64,000 bases of DNA. Origin: Pseudoxanthomonas composti. Lineage in GTDB: Bacteria; Pseudomonadota; Gammaproteobacteria; Xanthomonadales; Xanthomonadaceae. This document shows, one piece after another, positions 16,899-25,641 of the stretch. The notes under the pieces were generated by a model that did not search any database, had not been told where the DNA came from, and saw only the letters and a list, made by a program, of their open reading frames with translations. A program made the position numbers and the translations under genes. Positions within the stretch are counted from its first letter, which is position 1; every line of letters begins with the position of its first letter. Location of the stretch: positions 656,638-720,637 of the forward strand of contig NZ_SAWZ01000002.1 in NCBI RefSeq assembly GCF_004122095.1, in the 5' to 3' direction.

Positions 16899-18103
16899 GG
16901 CACGGCCACCGGGTAGGAACCCAGGATCTTGATCTGGGCCGAGTGCTCCTTCAGCTCGGCCAGGGCCTGCTTCATGGCCTCGTCCTCGACGTGGCCCGCC
17001 AGGTCGATGAAGAAGCCGTACTCCCACTTGGCGTGGTGCGAGGGACGCGATTCGATGCGGTTCATGCTGATGCCATGGCGTGCGAAGGGGCTGAGCACGT
17101 CGAACAACGCGCCCGGCTTGTCGTGGATGAAGACCAGCACCGAGGTGCGGTCGTGCCCGGAGGGCGGGAAGATGCTGCGGCCGATCACCAAAAAGCGCGT
17201 GGTGTTGTCCTTGTCGTCCTGGATCGGGCTCATGACGACCTTCTTCAGGCCGTAGACGTGAGCCGCGCTCTCGCCGCCGATGCTGGCCGCGTCGTCCGCG
17301 CCGCGCGCGCGCCGCGCGCCCTCGGCGTTGCTGGAGACCGGCACCTTCTCCACCTTGGGCAGGTTGGCGCGCAGCCAGCCGGCGGTCTGCATGAAGGACT
17401 GCGGGTGCGCGTAGACGCGCTCGATGTCCTCGATGCGGCCGCTGCGCGACATCAGGAACTGCTGCACCCGCAGCTCCACTTCGCCGCAGATCTTCAGGTT
17501 GGAGGTCAGGAACATGTCCAGGGTGATCTGGATCGTGCCCTGACCGGAGTTCTCCACCGGCACCACGCCGAAGTCGGCGTTGCCCGCCTCCACTTCCTGG
17601 AAGACTTCCTCGATCGAGGCCAGCGGCAAGCCCACCGACGAACGGCCGAAGTGCTTGAGCACGGCCTGCTGGCTGAAGGTGCCTTCCGGGCCCAGGTAGC
17701 CGATTTTCAACGGCTCCTGCAGAGCCAGGCTGGAGGACATGATCTCGCGGAAGATGTGCACCAGCAGCTCGTCGGACAGCGGACCTTCGTTGCGATCCAC
17801 CACCATGCGCAGCACCTGCGCCTCACGCTCGGGCCGGTAATAGTCCACCGCCGCGGCCAGCTTGCCCTTGGCCTTGCCGACCTGCAGCGAAAAGCTGGCG
17901 CGTTCGGCGATCAGGGCCTGGATCTCGCGATCGATGCTGTCGATGCGGCGGCGCACCTCGGCCAGGTCGAACTGGGCCGGCGCAGGCGCCTTGGTCTTGT
18001 CGCCACCGGCCTTGGCCGGCACTGGCCTGGTCTTGGCCGCCTTGCCGGGCTTGGCGGCCGGCGTCGCCTTGGGCGCGGCGGTTTTATCGGGCTTTTTGGG
18101 CAT
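16895..18103 (-). CDS. pheA: Bifunctional chorismate mutase/prephenate dehydratase (P-protein)
   Basis: A 402-residue enzyme that turns chorismate to prephenate and then to phenylpyruvate in phenylalanine synthesis. Residues 1-44 are a Lys/Ala/Pro-rich extension not usual in the family. Residues 45-130 form the AroQ chorismate mutase (VRRRIDSIDREIQALIAERA). Residues 133-310 form prephenate dehydratase (GYLGPEGTFSQQA, ending in the TTRFLVIG motif). Residues 320-398 form the ACT domain, which binds phenylalanine for feedback control (SVLVFIHDKPGALFDVL, MNRIESRPS). The gene lies between serC and aroA. Confidence 0.95.
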   Translation of the reverse strand: MPKKPDKTAAPKATPAAKPGKAAKTRPVPAKAGGDKTKAPAPAQFDLAEVRRRIDSIDREIQALIAERASFSLQVGKAKGKLAAAVDYYRPEREAQVLRMVVDRNEGPLSDELLVHIFREIMSSSLALQEPLKIGYLGPEGTFSQQAVLKHFGRSSVGLPLASIEEVFQEVEAGNADFGVVPVENSGQGTIQITLDMFLTSNLKICGEVELRVQQFLMSRSGRIEDIERVYAHPQSFMQTAGWLRANLPKVEKVPVSSNAEGARRARGADDAASIGGESAAHVYGLKKVVMSPIQDDKDNTTRFLVIGRSIFPPSGHDRTSVLVFIHDKPGALFDVLSPFARHGISMNRIESRPSHHAKWEYGFFIDLAGHVEDEAMKQALAELKEHSAQIKILGSYPVAVP

Positions 18104-18168
18104 TTCTCACTTCCAGGAAACAGAGAGCGCGCAATGGCACCGTCACCGGGTCCGCGCACGCTGGAACA

Positions 18169-19254
18169 TCAGCCATGGCGCTGCTGGAAATCGCGCATGA
18201 AATCGACCAGCGCCTGTGCGGCATCCACCGGCAAGGCGTTGTACAACGAGGCCCGCAGCCCACCGACGGCCTTGTGGCCCTTGAGCGCCAGCAGGCCACC
18301 GGCCTTGGATTCGGCCAGGAAACGCGTGGTCAGCGTCTCGTCGGGGAGGAAGAACGGGATGTTCATCCGCGAACGCGCCGCAGGTTGCACGGTATTGCGA
18401 TAGAAGCCGCCGGAGGCATCGATGGCCTCGTAGACCAGGGCCGACTTGGCGGCGCTGCGGCGCGCGAATTCGGCCACGCCCCCTTCGGCCAGCATCCACT
18501 TGAACATCAGGCCGGCCAGGTACCAGTTCCAGGTCGGCGGGGTGTTGAGCATGGAATCGCGCGCCACGTGCGAGCGGTAGTCGAAGATGTCCGCGCGCGG
18601 CTGGCCGGCGCGCTCCAGCAGGTCGCGGCGGATGATGACCACCGCCACGCCCACCGGCCCGAGGTTCTTCTGCGCGCCGGCGTAGATCACTCCATAACGA
18701 GAGACATCGACCACTTCCGAGGCGATGGAGGAACTGAAGTCGGCGATCAGCGGCACCTGGCCCACGTCCGGGGTGTCGTGGAACTCCACGCCGTGGATGG
18801 TCTCGTTGTCGGTGATGTGCACATAGGCCGCATCCGGGCTGAGCGTCCAGGACGCGCGCGGCGGGATGGAGGTGAAGCCATCGGCCTCGCTGCTGGCGGC
18901 CACGTGCACGTCGACGTAGTGCGAGACCTGCTTGATCGCGGTCTTGCCCCAGTGCCCGGTCACCACGTAATCCACGCGCTGGCCGGGCGAGGCGAAGTTC
19001 AGCGCCAGCAGGGCCTGCTGCGTGGTCGCACCACCGCCCAGGAACAGGATGGCGTAGTCATCGGAAATGCCCAGCAGGGTGCGCAGGTCCTGGTCGGCCT
19101 GCTCGGCCACGGCCATGAAATCGGCGCTGCGATGGCTGATCTCGACGATGGAGGCGCCGATGCCGTTCCACTCCAGCATCTCGGCCTGCGCCTGGCGCAG
19201 CACGGACTCGGGAAGCGCGGCCGGGCCGGCACTGAAGTTGTAGTGACGCGTCAT
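18169..19254 (-). CDS. serC: Phosphoserine aminotransferase
   Basis: A 361-residue PLP enzyme of fold type I. It transaminates 3-phosphohydroxypyruvate to phosphoserine in serine synthesis, and also acts in pyridoxal phosphate synthesis. The N-terminus [19 protein letters not shown] is diagnostic, and the PLP lysine lies in [13 protein letters not shown]. The ATG at 19254 is chosen over a longer frame because it begins exactly at the family signature. First gene of the serC-pheA-aroA cluster, 65 bases before pheA. The divergent neighbour is msrP. Confidence 0.96.
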   Translation of the reverse strand: MTRHYNFSAGPAALPESVLRQAQAEMLEWNGIGASIVEISHRSADFMAVAEQADQDLRTLLGISDDYAILFLGGGATTQQALLALNFASPGQRVDYVVTGHWGKTAIKQVSHYVDVHVAASSEADGFTSIPPRASWTLSPDAAYVHITDNETIHGVEFHDTPDVGQVPLIADFSSSIASEVVDVSRYGVIYAGAQKNLGPVGVAVVIIRRDLLERAGQPRADIFDYRSHVARDSMLNTPPTWNWYLAGLMFKWMLAEGGVAEFARRSAAKSALVYEAIDASGGFYRNTVQPAARSRMNIPFFLPDETLTTRFLAESKAGGLLALKGHKAVGGLRASLYNALPVDAAQALVDFMRDFQQRHG

Positions 19255-19439
19255 TGCGGGGGACCTGCGGGCAAGTTGCCTAGTATGCCGCAGCCTGAAT
19301 GGCCCGTGCGGCGATGGCTGCATCCGGATCACACCGTGGCGCGTATGGTTACCGATGCGACGAAATCCGCTGCGGCCGGGGAATTTTTCGCCCGCCCACG
19401 CGTCCAACGACCACCATCACCTGTCACTGGAGCACCCCG

Positions 19440-20408
19440 ATGTCCCTGCGCGATGCCTTGAGGATTCCCGAGTGGCAGGTCACCGACGAAGCCGTCCATG
19501 CCGCGCGCCGCGGTTTCCTGCAGACCCTGGGCGCCGCACCGGTGCTGGCCCTGGCCGGCTGCGCCGATGCCGAGCCGCCGGCCGCACCGGCAGCGACGGT
19601 GACGCCGGAGCAGGCGCGCTCGGGGTTCAGGACCAGCGAGGCGCTGACCCGGATCGAAGACGTCACCAGCTACAACAACTTTTACGAGTTCGGCACCGCC
19701 AAGAACGATCCCTCGCAGGCGCCGAAGACCCTGAAGACTTCGCCGTGGACGATCAACGTGACCGGCGAATGCGACAAGCCGGGACAGATCGGCCTGGAAG
19801 ACTTGCTCAAGACCAGCACCAGCGAAGAGCGCATCTACCGACTGCGTTGCGTGGAGGGCTGGTCGATGGTGATCCCGTGGATGGGCATTCCGCTGGCCTC
19901 GGTCCTGGCCCGCTTCGCGCCCAACTCCAAGGCCAAGTACGTGGCCTTCACCACCCTGGCCGATCCCAAGCAGATGCCCGGAATCCGCTACCGCTCGATC
20001 AACTGGCCCTATCGCGAAGGCCTGCGCATGGATGAAGCGATGAACCCGCTGAGCTTCCTGGCCACCGGCCTGTACGGCAAGCCGCTGCCGCAGCAGAACG
20101 GCGCGCCGGTGCGGCTGGTGGTGCCGTGGAAGTACGGCTTCAAGAGCATCAAGTCCATCGTGGAGATCAAGTTCGTCGAGCGCATGCCCGAGACCGCCTG
20201 GCACGATCTTCAGCCCTCCGAGTACGGCTTCTTCTCCAACGTCAATCCGAACGTGGACCATCCGCGCTGGAGCCAGAAGAACGAGCGCCGCATCGCCGGC
20301 ACGGCGAGCAAGCTGTTCGCCGAGCGCATCCCCACGCGCATGTTCAACGGTTACGCCGACCAGGTCGCCTCGATGTACGCGGGCATGGACCTGAAGAAGT
20401 GGTACTGA
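19440..20408 (+). CDS. msrP: Methionine sulfoxide reductase MsrP, molybdopterin catalytic subunit
   Basis: A 322-residue periplasmic Mo-molybdopterin enzyme (formerly YedY) that repairs methionine sulfoxide in envelope proteins. A twin-arginine signal (R23-R24 in [11 protein letters not shown]) sends it through Tat with its cofactor. The molybdenum-ligating cysteine is C137 in [15 protein letters not shown]. Length and the C-terminal [16 protein letters not shown] block match the family. It is followed after 4 bases by msrQ, its membrane electron donor. The start places the RR motif at the usual depth. Confidence 0.96.
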   Translation: MSLRDALRIPEWQVTDEAVHAARRGFLQTLGAAPVLALAGCADAEPPAAPAATVTPEQARSGFRTSEALTRIEDVTSYNNFYEFGTAKNDPSQAPKTLKTSPWTINVTGECDKPGQIGLEDLLKTSTSEERIYRLRCVEGWSMVIPWMGIPLASVLARFAPNSKAKYVAFTTLADPKQMPGIRYRSINWPYREGLRMDEAMNPLSFLATGLYGKPLPQQNGAPVRLVVPWKYGFKSIKSIVEIKFVERMPETAWHDLQPSEYGFFSNVNPNVDHPRWSQKNERRIAGTASKLFAERIPTRMFNGYADQVASMYAGMDLKKWY

Positions 20409-20412
20409 GCCG

Positions 20413-21171
20413 GTGAGCCAGGCCGCCCGCACCAAAGCGACTCTCACGCCGCGACGCAAGACCTCCGGCGGGGTCGTCCTGGCCAAGACCCTGGTGCATG
20501 CGCTGGCCCTGGTGCCGGCGGCGTGGCTGGGCTGGCGCTTCTGGCAGGTTTTCAACGGCGGCAATGTCGATGCATTGGGGGCCGACCCGGTGGCCTACAT
20601 CGAACACGACACCGGCCTATGGGCGCTGCGACTGCTGATGGCGACGCTGGCGATCACGCCGCTACGGCAGCTGAGCGGGCTGAACGTGCTGGTGCGGTTC
20701 CGAAGGATGCTGGGGCTGTACGCGTTCTTCTACGCCACCGTGCACCTGGGCGCCTACCTGTGGCTGGACCTGCGTGGCTACTGGGCGCAGATCTTCGAAG
20801 AGATCGTCAAACGCCCCTACATCACCGTCGGTTTTGCCGCCTGGGTGCTGCTGCTGGCGTTGGCCATCACCTCCACTACCGGCTGGATCCGCCGCCTGGG
20901 CCGCAATTGGGCGCGGCTGCACAAGGCGGTCTACGCCATCGGGGTGCTGGCGGTGCTGCACTTCTGGTGGCTGGTCAAGTCCGACATCCGCGAACCGGCG
21001 CTGTATGCCGGCATCCTGGCGATGCTGCTGGGCTGGCGGGTGGTGAAGGCGATCAGCCGGCGCCGAACAGCAGCAGCGCAGCCAGCGCCCCGGCGATCAG
21101 CAGTGCGGCCAGCAGCAGCCACGGCCAGCGACCCACCGACACCGGCGCGGCCGCCGGCAGATCGGCGCTGA
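20413..21171 (+). CDS. msrQ: Heme-binding membrane subunit MsrQ
   Basis: A 252-residue inner-membrane b-type cytochrome (formerly YedZ) that passes electrons from the quinone pool or flavin reductase to MsrP. About six helices are visible, with heme-ligand histidines in ATVHLGAYLW and in RLHKAVYAIGVLAVLHFWW. It begins with GTG just after msrP. The C-terminal 40 residues are Arg/Pro/Ala-rich and extend beyond the usual family end. That tail overlaps the 3' end of the opposite-strand FHA gene by 119 bases. Confidence 0.93.
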   Translation: MSQAARTKATLTPRRKTSGGVVLAKTLVHALALVPAAWLGWRFWQVFNGGNVDALGADPVAYIEHDTGLWALRLLMATLAITPLRQLSGLNVLVRFRRMLGLYAFFYATVHLGAYLWLDLRGYWAQIFEEIVKRPYITVGFAAWVLLLALAITSTTGWIRRLGRNWARLHKAVYAIGVLAVLHFWWLVKSDIREPALYAGILAMLLGWRVVKAISRRRTAAAQPAPRRSAVRPAAATASDPPTPARPPADRR

Positions 21172-21865
21172 AGCCCGATTCGACTTCCGGCGGCAGGTCG
21201 TTCTCCACGGCCTTGCCCCAGGGCACTTCGACCACGAAGCGCGCCTGCGGCTCGAACACCACCTGGTCGCCCGCCTCCAGCAACGCCTCGCGGATGCGCA
21301 CGCCGTTGACCAGCGAGCCATCGGCCGAGCCGGCGTCGCGCAGCAGCACCCGATCGCCCTGGCGTTCCAGGATGGCGTGCGCCGCGGCGCTGCCCGGCAG
21401 CTCGAGGCGGATATCCGAGGCCGGGTCGCCGCCGACCGTGACCGGCCGTTCCAGCCCGATGCTGCGACCGTGGTAACGACCGCCGACACCGCGCAGGACG
21501 ATCCGCGGGTCGGCCACGTCCATGGAACGACGCCCCGGGCCGACCGGTGCTGCAGTCACATCGGCGCGCACGCGCAGCTCCACGCCGTCGGCGAACAGCG
21601 CATCGCCGGCGCGCAGCTGCGCCACGCGATGCACCGCGCGGCCGTTGACGTGCAGCCCGCGCATGCCGCTGGCCACCTGCAGCCAAAGGCCGCGGCGGTC
21701 CACGCACAGTTGCGCCAGCAATGCGCCCTGCACATGGTCGCCGACACCGACATGGCCGCTGGCCTCGCGCACCACGCGATGCACGCCGGTGCCGAGGGGA
21801 TAGTCCGGTTGCTGCCGCTGGGGAAAGTGAAGAATCAGGTTTCGCACGCGGCGCGAGCCTAGCAT
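21053..21865 (-). CDS. FHA-domain protein with C-terminal membrane anchor
   Basis: A 270-residue protein. Residues 1-95 look like a degenerate FHA-like sandwich (LHVNGRAVHRVAQLRAGDAL). Residues 118-215 form a recognisable FHA domain (VTVGGDPASDIRLELPGSAA, AHAILERQGDRVLLRDAGSA, NGVRIREALLEAGDQVVF). A single hydrophobic tail helix (about 246-269) anchors it. FHA domains bind phosphothreonine, but the usual arginine of the GR motif is Gly-Gly here, so phosphopeptide binding may be lost. It is convergent with and overlaps msrQ. No kinase or phosphatase lies nearby. Confidence 0.85.
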   Translation of the reverse strand: MLGSRRVRNLILHFPQRQQPDYPLGTGVHRVVREASGHVGVGDHVQGALLAQLCVDRRGLWLQVASGMRGLHVNGRAVHRVAQLRAGDALFADGVELRVRADVTAAPVGPGRRSMDVADPRIVLRGVGGRYHGRSIGLERPVTVGGDPASDIRLELPGSAAAHAILERQGDRVLLRDAGSADGSLVNGVRIREALLEAGDQVVFEPQARFVVEVPWGKAVENDLPPEVESGFSADLPAAAPVSVGRWPWLLLAALLIAGALAALLLFGAG

Positions 21866-21935
21866 GCCGTGTCATTGCATGGCGCGCTCACGAGGGCATG
21901 CGCGACAATACGCGCCGCATCAGGAGCCACGACCC

Positions 21936-22211
21936 ATGTCCAGCATCGATATCCGCCACGACCACGCCCAGTCCACCGAACAGGCCCGCGCCTCGGTCGA
22001 TGCGATCGCGCGCAAGCTCGAGGAGCGCTTCGGCGTCAAGTCCGCCTGGCAGGGCGATCGCCTGAGTTTCAACGGCGCCGGCGTCGACGGCGGGATCGCC
22101 CTGCTGCCGCAGCAGCTGCACGTGACGGCCGAGCTGAACTTCCTGCTGTCGGCGATGAAGGGCCCGATCGAGGCCGAGATCCGCCGCGTGCTCGGCGAGC
22201 GCTTCAGCTGA
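21936..22211 (+). CDS. Polyhydroxyalkanoic acid system family protein
   Basis: A 91-residue soluble protein. It matches the small PHA-system family (MSSIDIRHDHAQSTEQARAS, VDAIARKLEERFGVKSAWQG, LNFLLSAMKGPIEAEIRRVL), which in other proteobacteria is found near polyhydroxyalkanoate genes but whose biochemical role is not settled. No PHA synthase is in this window. The ATG at 21936 has CAGGAG upstream. It stands alone between the divergent FHA gene and a candidate small RNA. Confidence 0.75.
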   Translation: MSSIDIRHDHAQSTEQARASVDAIARKLEERFGVKSAWQGDRLSFNGAGVDGGIALLPQQLHVTAELNFLLSAMKGPIEAEIRRVLGERFS

Positions 22212-22277
22212 AGCCCTCAAGTGCTGCGATGATCGGCCGCTAACGACGGAGCATTCCTCTGGCGGACCCGGCTCGTG

Positions 22278-22306
22278 TTGCAAAGCACCATTTGTTGGCG
22301 TAAAAC
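22278..22306 (+). promoter_or_regulatory. Sigma70-like promoter for the candidate small RNA
   Basis: TTGCAA (22278-22283) and TAAAAC (22301-22306) are separated by exactly 17 bases. Each matches four of six consensus positions. A start around 22312 would begin right at the 5' arm of the hairpin described next. Confidence 0.5.
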
Positions 22307-22311
22307 ATTCC

Positions 22312-22372
22312 CTAGCCCGCCGGTCCTCCGTATGCTCCCCTCCCCTTACGGTTTTGGACTGGCGGGCTTTTT
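22312..22372 (+). ncRNA. Candidate sRNA: long hairpin with C-rich loop
   Basis: A 13-bp stem (22314-22326 with 22356-22368, one G-U pair) surrounds a second stem CCGTA/TACGG (328-332 with 347-351, relative to 22000). The 14-base loop is TGCTCCCCTCCCCT. TTTTT follows the outer stem, so the RNA carries its own rho-independent terminator. Together with the promoter just upstream this would make a discrete RNA of about 60 nt. C-rich loops in small RNAs, such as Xanthomonas sX13 and Staphylococcus RsaE, pair with G-rich ribosome sites. The alternative is that it is only a distant terminator of the PHA-system gene, whose stop is 100 bases upstream. It does not code for protein. Confidence 0.5.
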
Positions 22373-22429
22373 CGTGCCCGCGACGGACAGCCGGCTAGAC
22401 TCCACCCGCCCCGGCTTTCTCGGCAGTCC

Positions 22430-23425
22430 ATGACTTACTGGCTCTTCGGTGCCGCCATCGCCTTGTTGGTCGGCTGCGCCTTCTCCTTCTATCTGTGGTT
22501 CGTGCGCCGACGCGACGATGAGACCGCCGCGGGCCTGCTGACGCTGGCCGGGCTGCGCTGGCGTGAATTCCAGCGCCTGGTGCTGGAGGCGATGAAGGCG
22601 CGCGAGCTCAAGCGCGTGACCCCGGCCACCGATGAGGAGCTGCGCGACGAGCACAGCAGCAACCTGCTGCTGCGCGGCCCGGTCGAGACCTGGCTGCTGG
22701 CGTCCAAGCACGGCATCGCCTATCGGATCGGTTCGGCGGCCATCGAGGAGATCGCCTCGGAGATGCGCTTGCGCGGCGCACAGCGCGGCCTGCTGGTGAC
22801 CGAAGGCACGGTGGATGCCGGCGGCCAGGAGCGCGCGCGCCGCTACAACGTGGAGATCCTCGACGGCCGGCGGCTGTGGCCGGAGCTCAAGCCGGTGCTG
22901 GACCCGGTGATCCGCCAGCGCATCGTCGACGATGCCACCGCCACGGCCAAGCGCCATATCGCCATCACCTGGCTGGGCGCGGCCACGCTGGGCCTGGCCA
23001 GCGGACTGGTGCTGTCCAGCGTGGTCGGACCGCAGGCCGGGCACGAGGACCTCGCCGCGCCGGTCGCGTACACGCCCGCCGTGGCACCTGCCCCGGCACC
23101 GGCTGCCGCACCGGAAGCGGCCCAGCCCGCGCCTGCTGCGGCTGCAGCGCCCATGACCCCGGCGCAGATCGAGGAAGCCCGCACCGTGGTCGCGCGGCAG
23201 ATGCGGGCCCTGAAGACCATCAGCCGCGGCGTCTGGATCTCGCGTTCGACCCTGGAGGTGGACCGCATCGGTGGCGACGAGGAGGCCACCATGGCCGAGG
23301 TCTGCGCCGTGCTGGCGCGCTATCCGGACCTGAGCCTGAGCCGTATCCAGCTCAACCCGCCGCCCGGCAGCGACCAGTCCGTGCACTGGCGCCAGTGCGG
23401 CGCCACGGTGATCGTCCCGCGCTGA
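22430..23425 (+). CDS. Membrane-anchored restriction-endonuclease-like (Mrr-type) protein
   Basis: A 331-residue protein with an N-terminal helix (about 3-24) and a cytoplasmic domain (about 38-155) of the Mrr/PD-(D/E)XK type. Visible parts are LRWREFQRLVLEAMKA, the LLASKHG lysine block and RGLLVTEGTVDAGGQERARR. A second helix (about 181-203), a Pro/Ala linker (about 215-245) and a C-terminal domain of about 85 residues follow. In Mrr nucleases the lysine strand is preceded by an acidic residue; here only E of GPVETW is near, so catalysis is uncertain. No methyltransferase is adjacent, so this is not an ordinary restriction system. The C-terminal domain is not recognised. Confidence 0.7.
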   Translation: MTYWLFGAAIALLVGCAFSFYLWFVRRRDDETAAGLLTLAGLRWREFQRLVLEAMKARELKRVTPATDEELRDEHSSNLLLRGPVETWLLASKHGIAYRIGSAAIEEIASEMRLRGAQRGLLVTEGTVDAGGQERARRYNVEILDGRRLWPELKPVLDPVIRQRIVDDATATAKRHIAITWLGAATLGLASGLVLSSVVGPQAGHEDLAAPVAYTPAVAPAPAPAAAPEAAQPAPAAAAAPMTPAQIEEARTVVARQMRALKTISRGVWISRSTLEVDRIGGDEEATMAEVCAVLARYPDLSLSRIQLNPPPGSDQSVHWRQCGATVIVPR

Positions 23426-23444
23426 GCGCAGGCGCGGCTGGGTT

Positions 23445-24173
23445 TCAGCGACCGCCTGGCGAGAACCGCGCGATCAGGTCGTAGGCCTCGCCGAGGAAGA
23501 CCTGGCGCACGTAGGTGATGGCGGCCTCGCCGCGCCAGGTCTGGCGGTCGATCACCAGGCAGGCCGTGCCCGTGGCCACCTGCAGCCGCTGTGCCTGGGT
23601 CGCATCGGCGTTGATGGCGCTGATGCGGTGCTGGGCGCGGGTCCAGGGCACGTGCTGCAGCAGCCAGCTGCCCGGCACGGTGCAGGAAAAATCCATCCCC
23701 AGCGCTTCGGGCACCGCCACCGGATTGATCACCCGCTCCTCCAGCGCGAAGGGCCGGCCATCGGCCAGGTGCAGGCTGCGCAGGGACAGCACGGTGTGGC
23801 CGCCGGCCACCTCGACCTCCTGCGGCAGCGCGCGCGCCGGCTTGCGGCATTTGCGTTCCAGCAGCTCGAAGCCGTAGCGGTGCCCGCGCGAGGCCACCTC
23901 GACCGGGATGTCCGGAATCTCCAGGGCCACCTGTTCCATGTGTGGGTGCGGCCGTGCCACGAACGAGCCGGCACGGCGGCGGCGCTGGATCAGGCCAGTT
24001 TCGGCCAGGGCCGAGAGCACCTTGTTGACGGTCATGCGCGAGCAGCCGTACTGCGCCATCAGCGCGTGCTCGTTGGGCACGCGATAGCCCGGCGGCCATT
24101 CGCCACTGAGGATGCGCGCCTCGATATCGCCGCGGATGCGCTGGTTGAGGGTGAGCGGCGCGGGCGTGCTCAT
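23445..24173 (-). CDS. hutC: Histidine utilization repressor HutC
   Basis: A 242-residue GntR/HutC-family repressor. The N-terminal winged helix (about 5-75) contains PNEHALMAQYGCSRMTVNKV. The UTRA effector domain (about 90-238) ends in RQVFLGEAYDLIARFSPGGR. HutC binds operators in hut promoters and is released by urocanate. Its start overlaps the hutF stop (ATGA), so repressor and enzyme are made together and the locus is autoregulated. A matching operator lies between hutF and hutI. Confidence 0.95.
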   Translation of the reverse strand: MSTPAPLTLNQRIRGDIEARILSGEWPPGYRVPNEHALMAQYGCSRMTVNKVLSALAETGLIQRRRRAGSFVARPHPHMEQVALEIPDIPVEVASRGHRYGFELLERKCRKPARALPQEVEVAGGHTVLSLRSLHLADGRPFALEERVINPVAVPEALGMDFSCTVPGSWLLQHVPWTRAQHRISAINADATQAQRLQVATGTACLVIDRQTWRGEAAITYVRQVFLGEAYDLIARFSPGGR

Positions 24174-25564
24174 GCGTCCAGCACGCCTGCCAGGGCCTGG
24201 GCGTAGCGCTGGGCCACCTGCTCGCGGTGCACGTGGCGGCCATCGCGCACCAGCTGGCGGCCGTTGCGCCAGACGTTGCGCACCGCACCGCCGCGCGCGG
24301 CGAAGATCAGGCTGTCCAGCAATGCATCGCCCTGGCGCGCGCGCAGCGCCGGATGCGTGGCGTCAAGTTCCACCAGGTCGGCTGGCGCACCGGTGCGCAG
24401 ACCGGCCTGAACCCCCAGCGCCTGGGCCGCGCCCTGCAGGGCGTTGTCGAACAGCCAGCGGCCGCTGGAAACGCCCTCGCCCTGTGCGAGCACGTTGCGT
24501 CCCCGTACATGCAGGCGCTGGCCGTATTCCAGCAGGCGCAGCTCTTCGGCCGCATCGATCAGCACGTTGGAATCCGAACCCACGCCGAAGCGGCCGCCGG
24601 CCTGGGCGAAATCGCGCATCGGGAACAGGCCATCGCCGAGATTGGCCTCGGTGATCGGGCACAGGCCGACCACCGCGCCGCGCGCGACGATGCCCTGCAC
24701 TTCCTCCGGCTGCACATGGGTGGCATGCACCAGGCACCAGCGCGCATCCACCGGCGCGTGCTCCAGCAGCCACTGCACCGGACGCTGGCCGGACCAGGCC
24801 AGGCAGGCCTCGACCTCGCGGGTCTGTTCGGCGATATGGATGTGCACCGGGCCATCGCACAGCGGCAGCAGCGCCGACAGTTCATCCGGCGTAACCGCGC
24901 GCAGGCTGTGCGGGGCCAGGCCCAGCACCGCATCGCCGAGCGGTGCGATCGCGCGTGCGCTGTGCTCCAGCAGGCGGGCAAAGCCGTCGACATCATGGAT
25001 CAGCCGTACCTGCGCCGGATTGGGCGCTGCGCCGCCGAAGTCGGCATGTGCGTAGAACACCGGCAGCAGGGTCAGGCCGATGCCGCTGGACTGGGCGGCC
25101 GCGGCGATGCGTGCGGCCATCTCGCCCGGATCGGCGTAGGCGCTGCCATCGGGGGCGTGGTGCAGGTAATGGAACTCGCCGACACGGGTGAAGCCGGCTT
25201 CCAGCATCTCGATGTAGGCCTGCTCAGCAATGGCCTGGAAACTGTCCGGCGCCAGGCGGTGCAGGAAGCGGTACATCAGCTCGCGCCAGCTCCAGAAACT
25301 GTCGCCGCTGCGGCCCCCGACCTCGGTCAGCCCGGCCATGCCGCGCTGGAAGGCGTGGCTGTGCAGGTTGCCAAGGCCCGGCACGCCGATGCCCAGGCGC
25401 ACATCGCCCGGCTGCGCCAGTGCTCCGGTCTGCAGGTCGGCGATGCGCCCATCTGCCAATGCCAGGCGGACGCCGCGCGCCCACCCTTGGGCCAACAGCG
25501 CCTGATCGATCCAGACGTATTGCGTCGGCGTGTGACCGGCGGAAGGTGGCGATTGCAGCGGCAT
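24170..25564 (-). CDS. hutF: Formimidoylglutamate deiminase
   Basis: A 464-residue amidohydrolase that converts N-formimino-glutamate to N-formyl-glutamate and ammonia in histidine breakdown. The metal-binding HxH is in GLGNLHSHAFQRGMAG. Further ligands are in the LVHATHVQPEEV and FGVGSDSNVLIDA blocks. HutF marks the five-step hut pathway used by pseudomonads and xanthomonads instead of direct formamide release. The ATG at 25564 has GGAG nine bases upstream; the ATG eight codons earlier has no such site. Coupled with hutC. Confidence 0.95.
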   Translation of the reverse strand: MPLQSPPSAGHTPTQYVWIDQALLAQGWARGVRLALADGRIADLQTGALAQPGDVRLGIGVPGLGNLHSHAFQRGMAGLTEVGGRSGDSFWSWRELMYRFLHRLAPDSFQAIAEQAYIEMLEAGFTRVGEFHYLHHAPDGSAYADPGEMAARIAAAAQSSGIGLTLLPVFYAHADFGGAAPNPAQVRLIHDVDGFARLLEHSARAIAPLGDAVLGLAPHSLRAVTPDELSALLPLCDGPVHIHIAEQTREVEACLAWSGQRPVQWLLEHAPVDARWCLVHATHVQPEEVQGIVARGAVVGLCPITEANLGDGLFPMRDFAQAGGRFGVGSDSNVLIDAAEELRLLEYGQRLHVRGRNVLAQGEGVSSGRWLFDNALQGAAQALGVQAGLRTGAPADLVELDATHPALRARQGDALLDSLIFAARGGAVRNVWRNGRQLVRDGRHVHREQVAQRYAQALAGVLDA

Positions 25565-25607
25565 GGCGCGGCTCCGGCGACTGGACATGCGTTGAACGAC
25601 GGTTTTA

Positions 25608-25619
25608 TTGTATAGACAA
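25608..25619. promoter_or_regulatory. HutC-type operator between hutF and hutI
   Basis: TTGTATAGACAA is a near palindrome matching the TTGTATnnACAA-like sites bound by HutC in pseudomonads. It lies midway between the divergent hutCF and hutIHGU units (44 bases from the hutF start, 23 from hutI), so one site could control both. Confidence 0.75.
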
Positions 25620-25641
25620 ATAGACTTTCGCCAACGATCCC

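Noticed and set aside
22430-23425. Restriction-modification system
   Set aside because: Only a degenerate nuclease-like domain is present and no DNA methyltransferase or specificity gene is adjacent.
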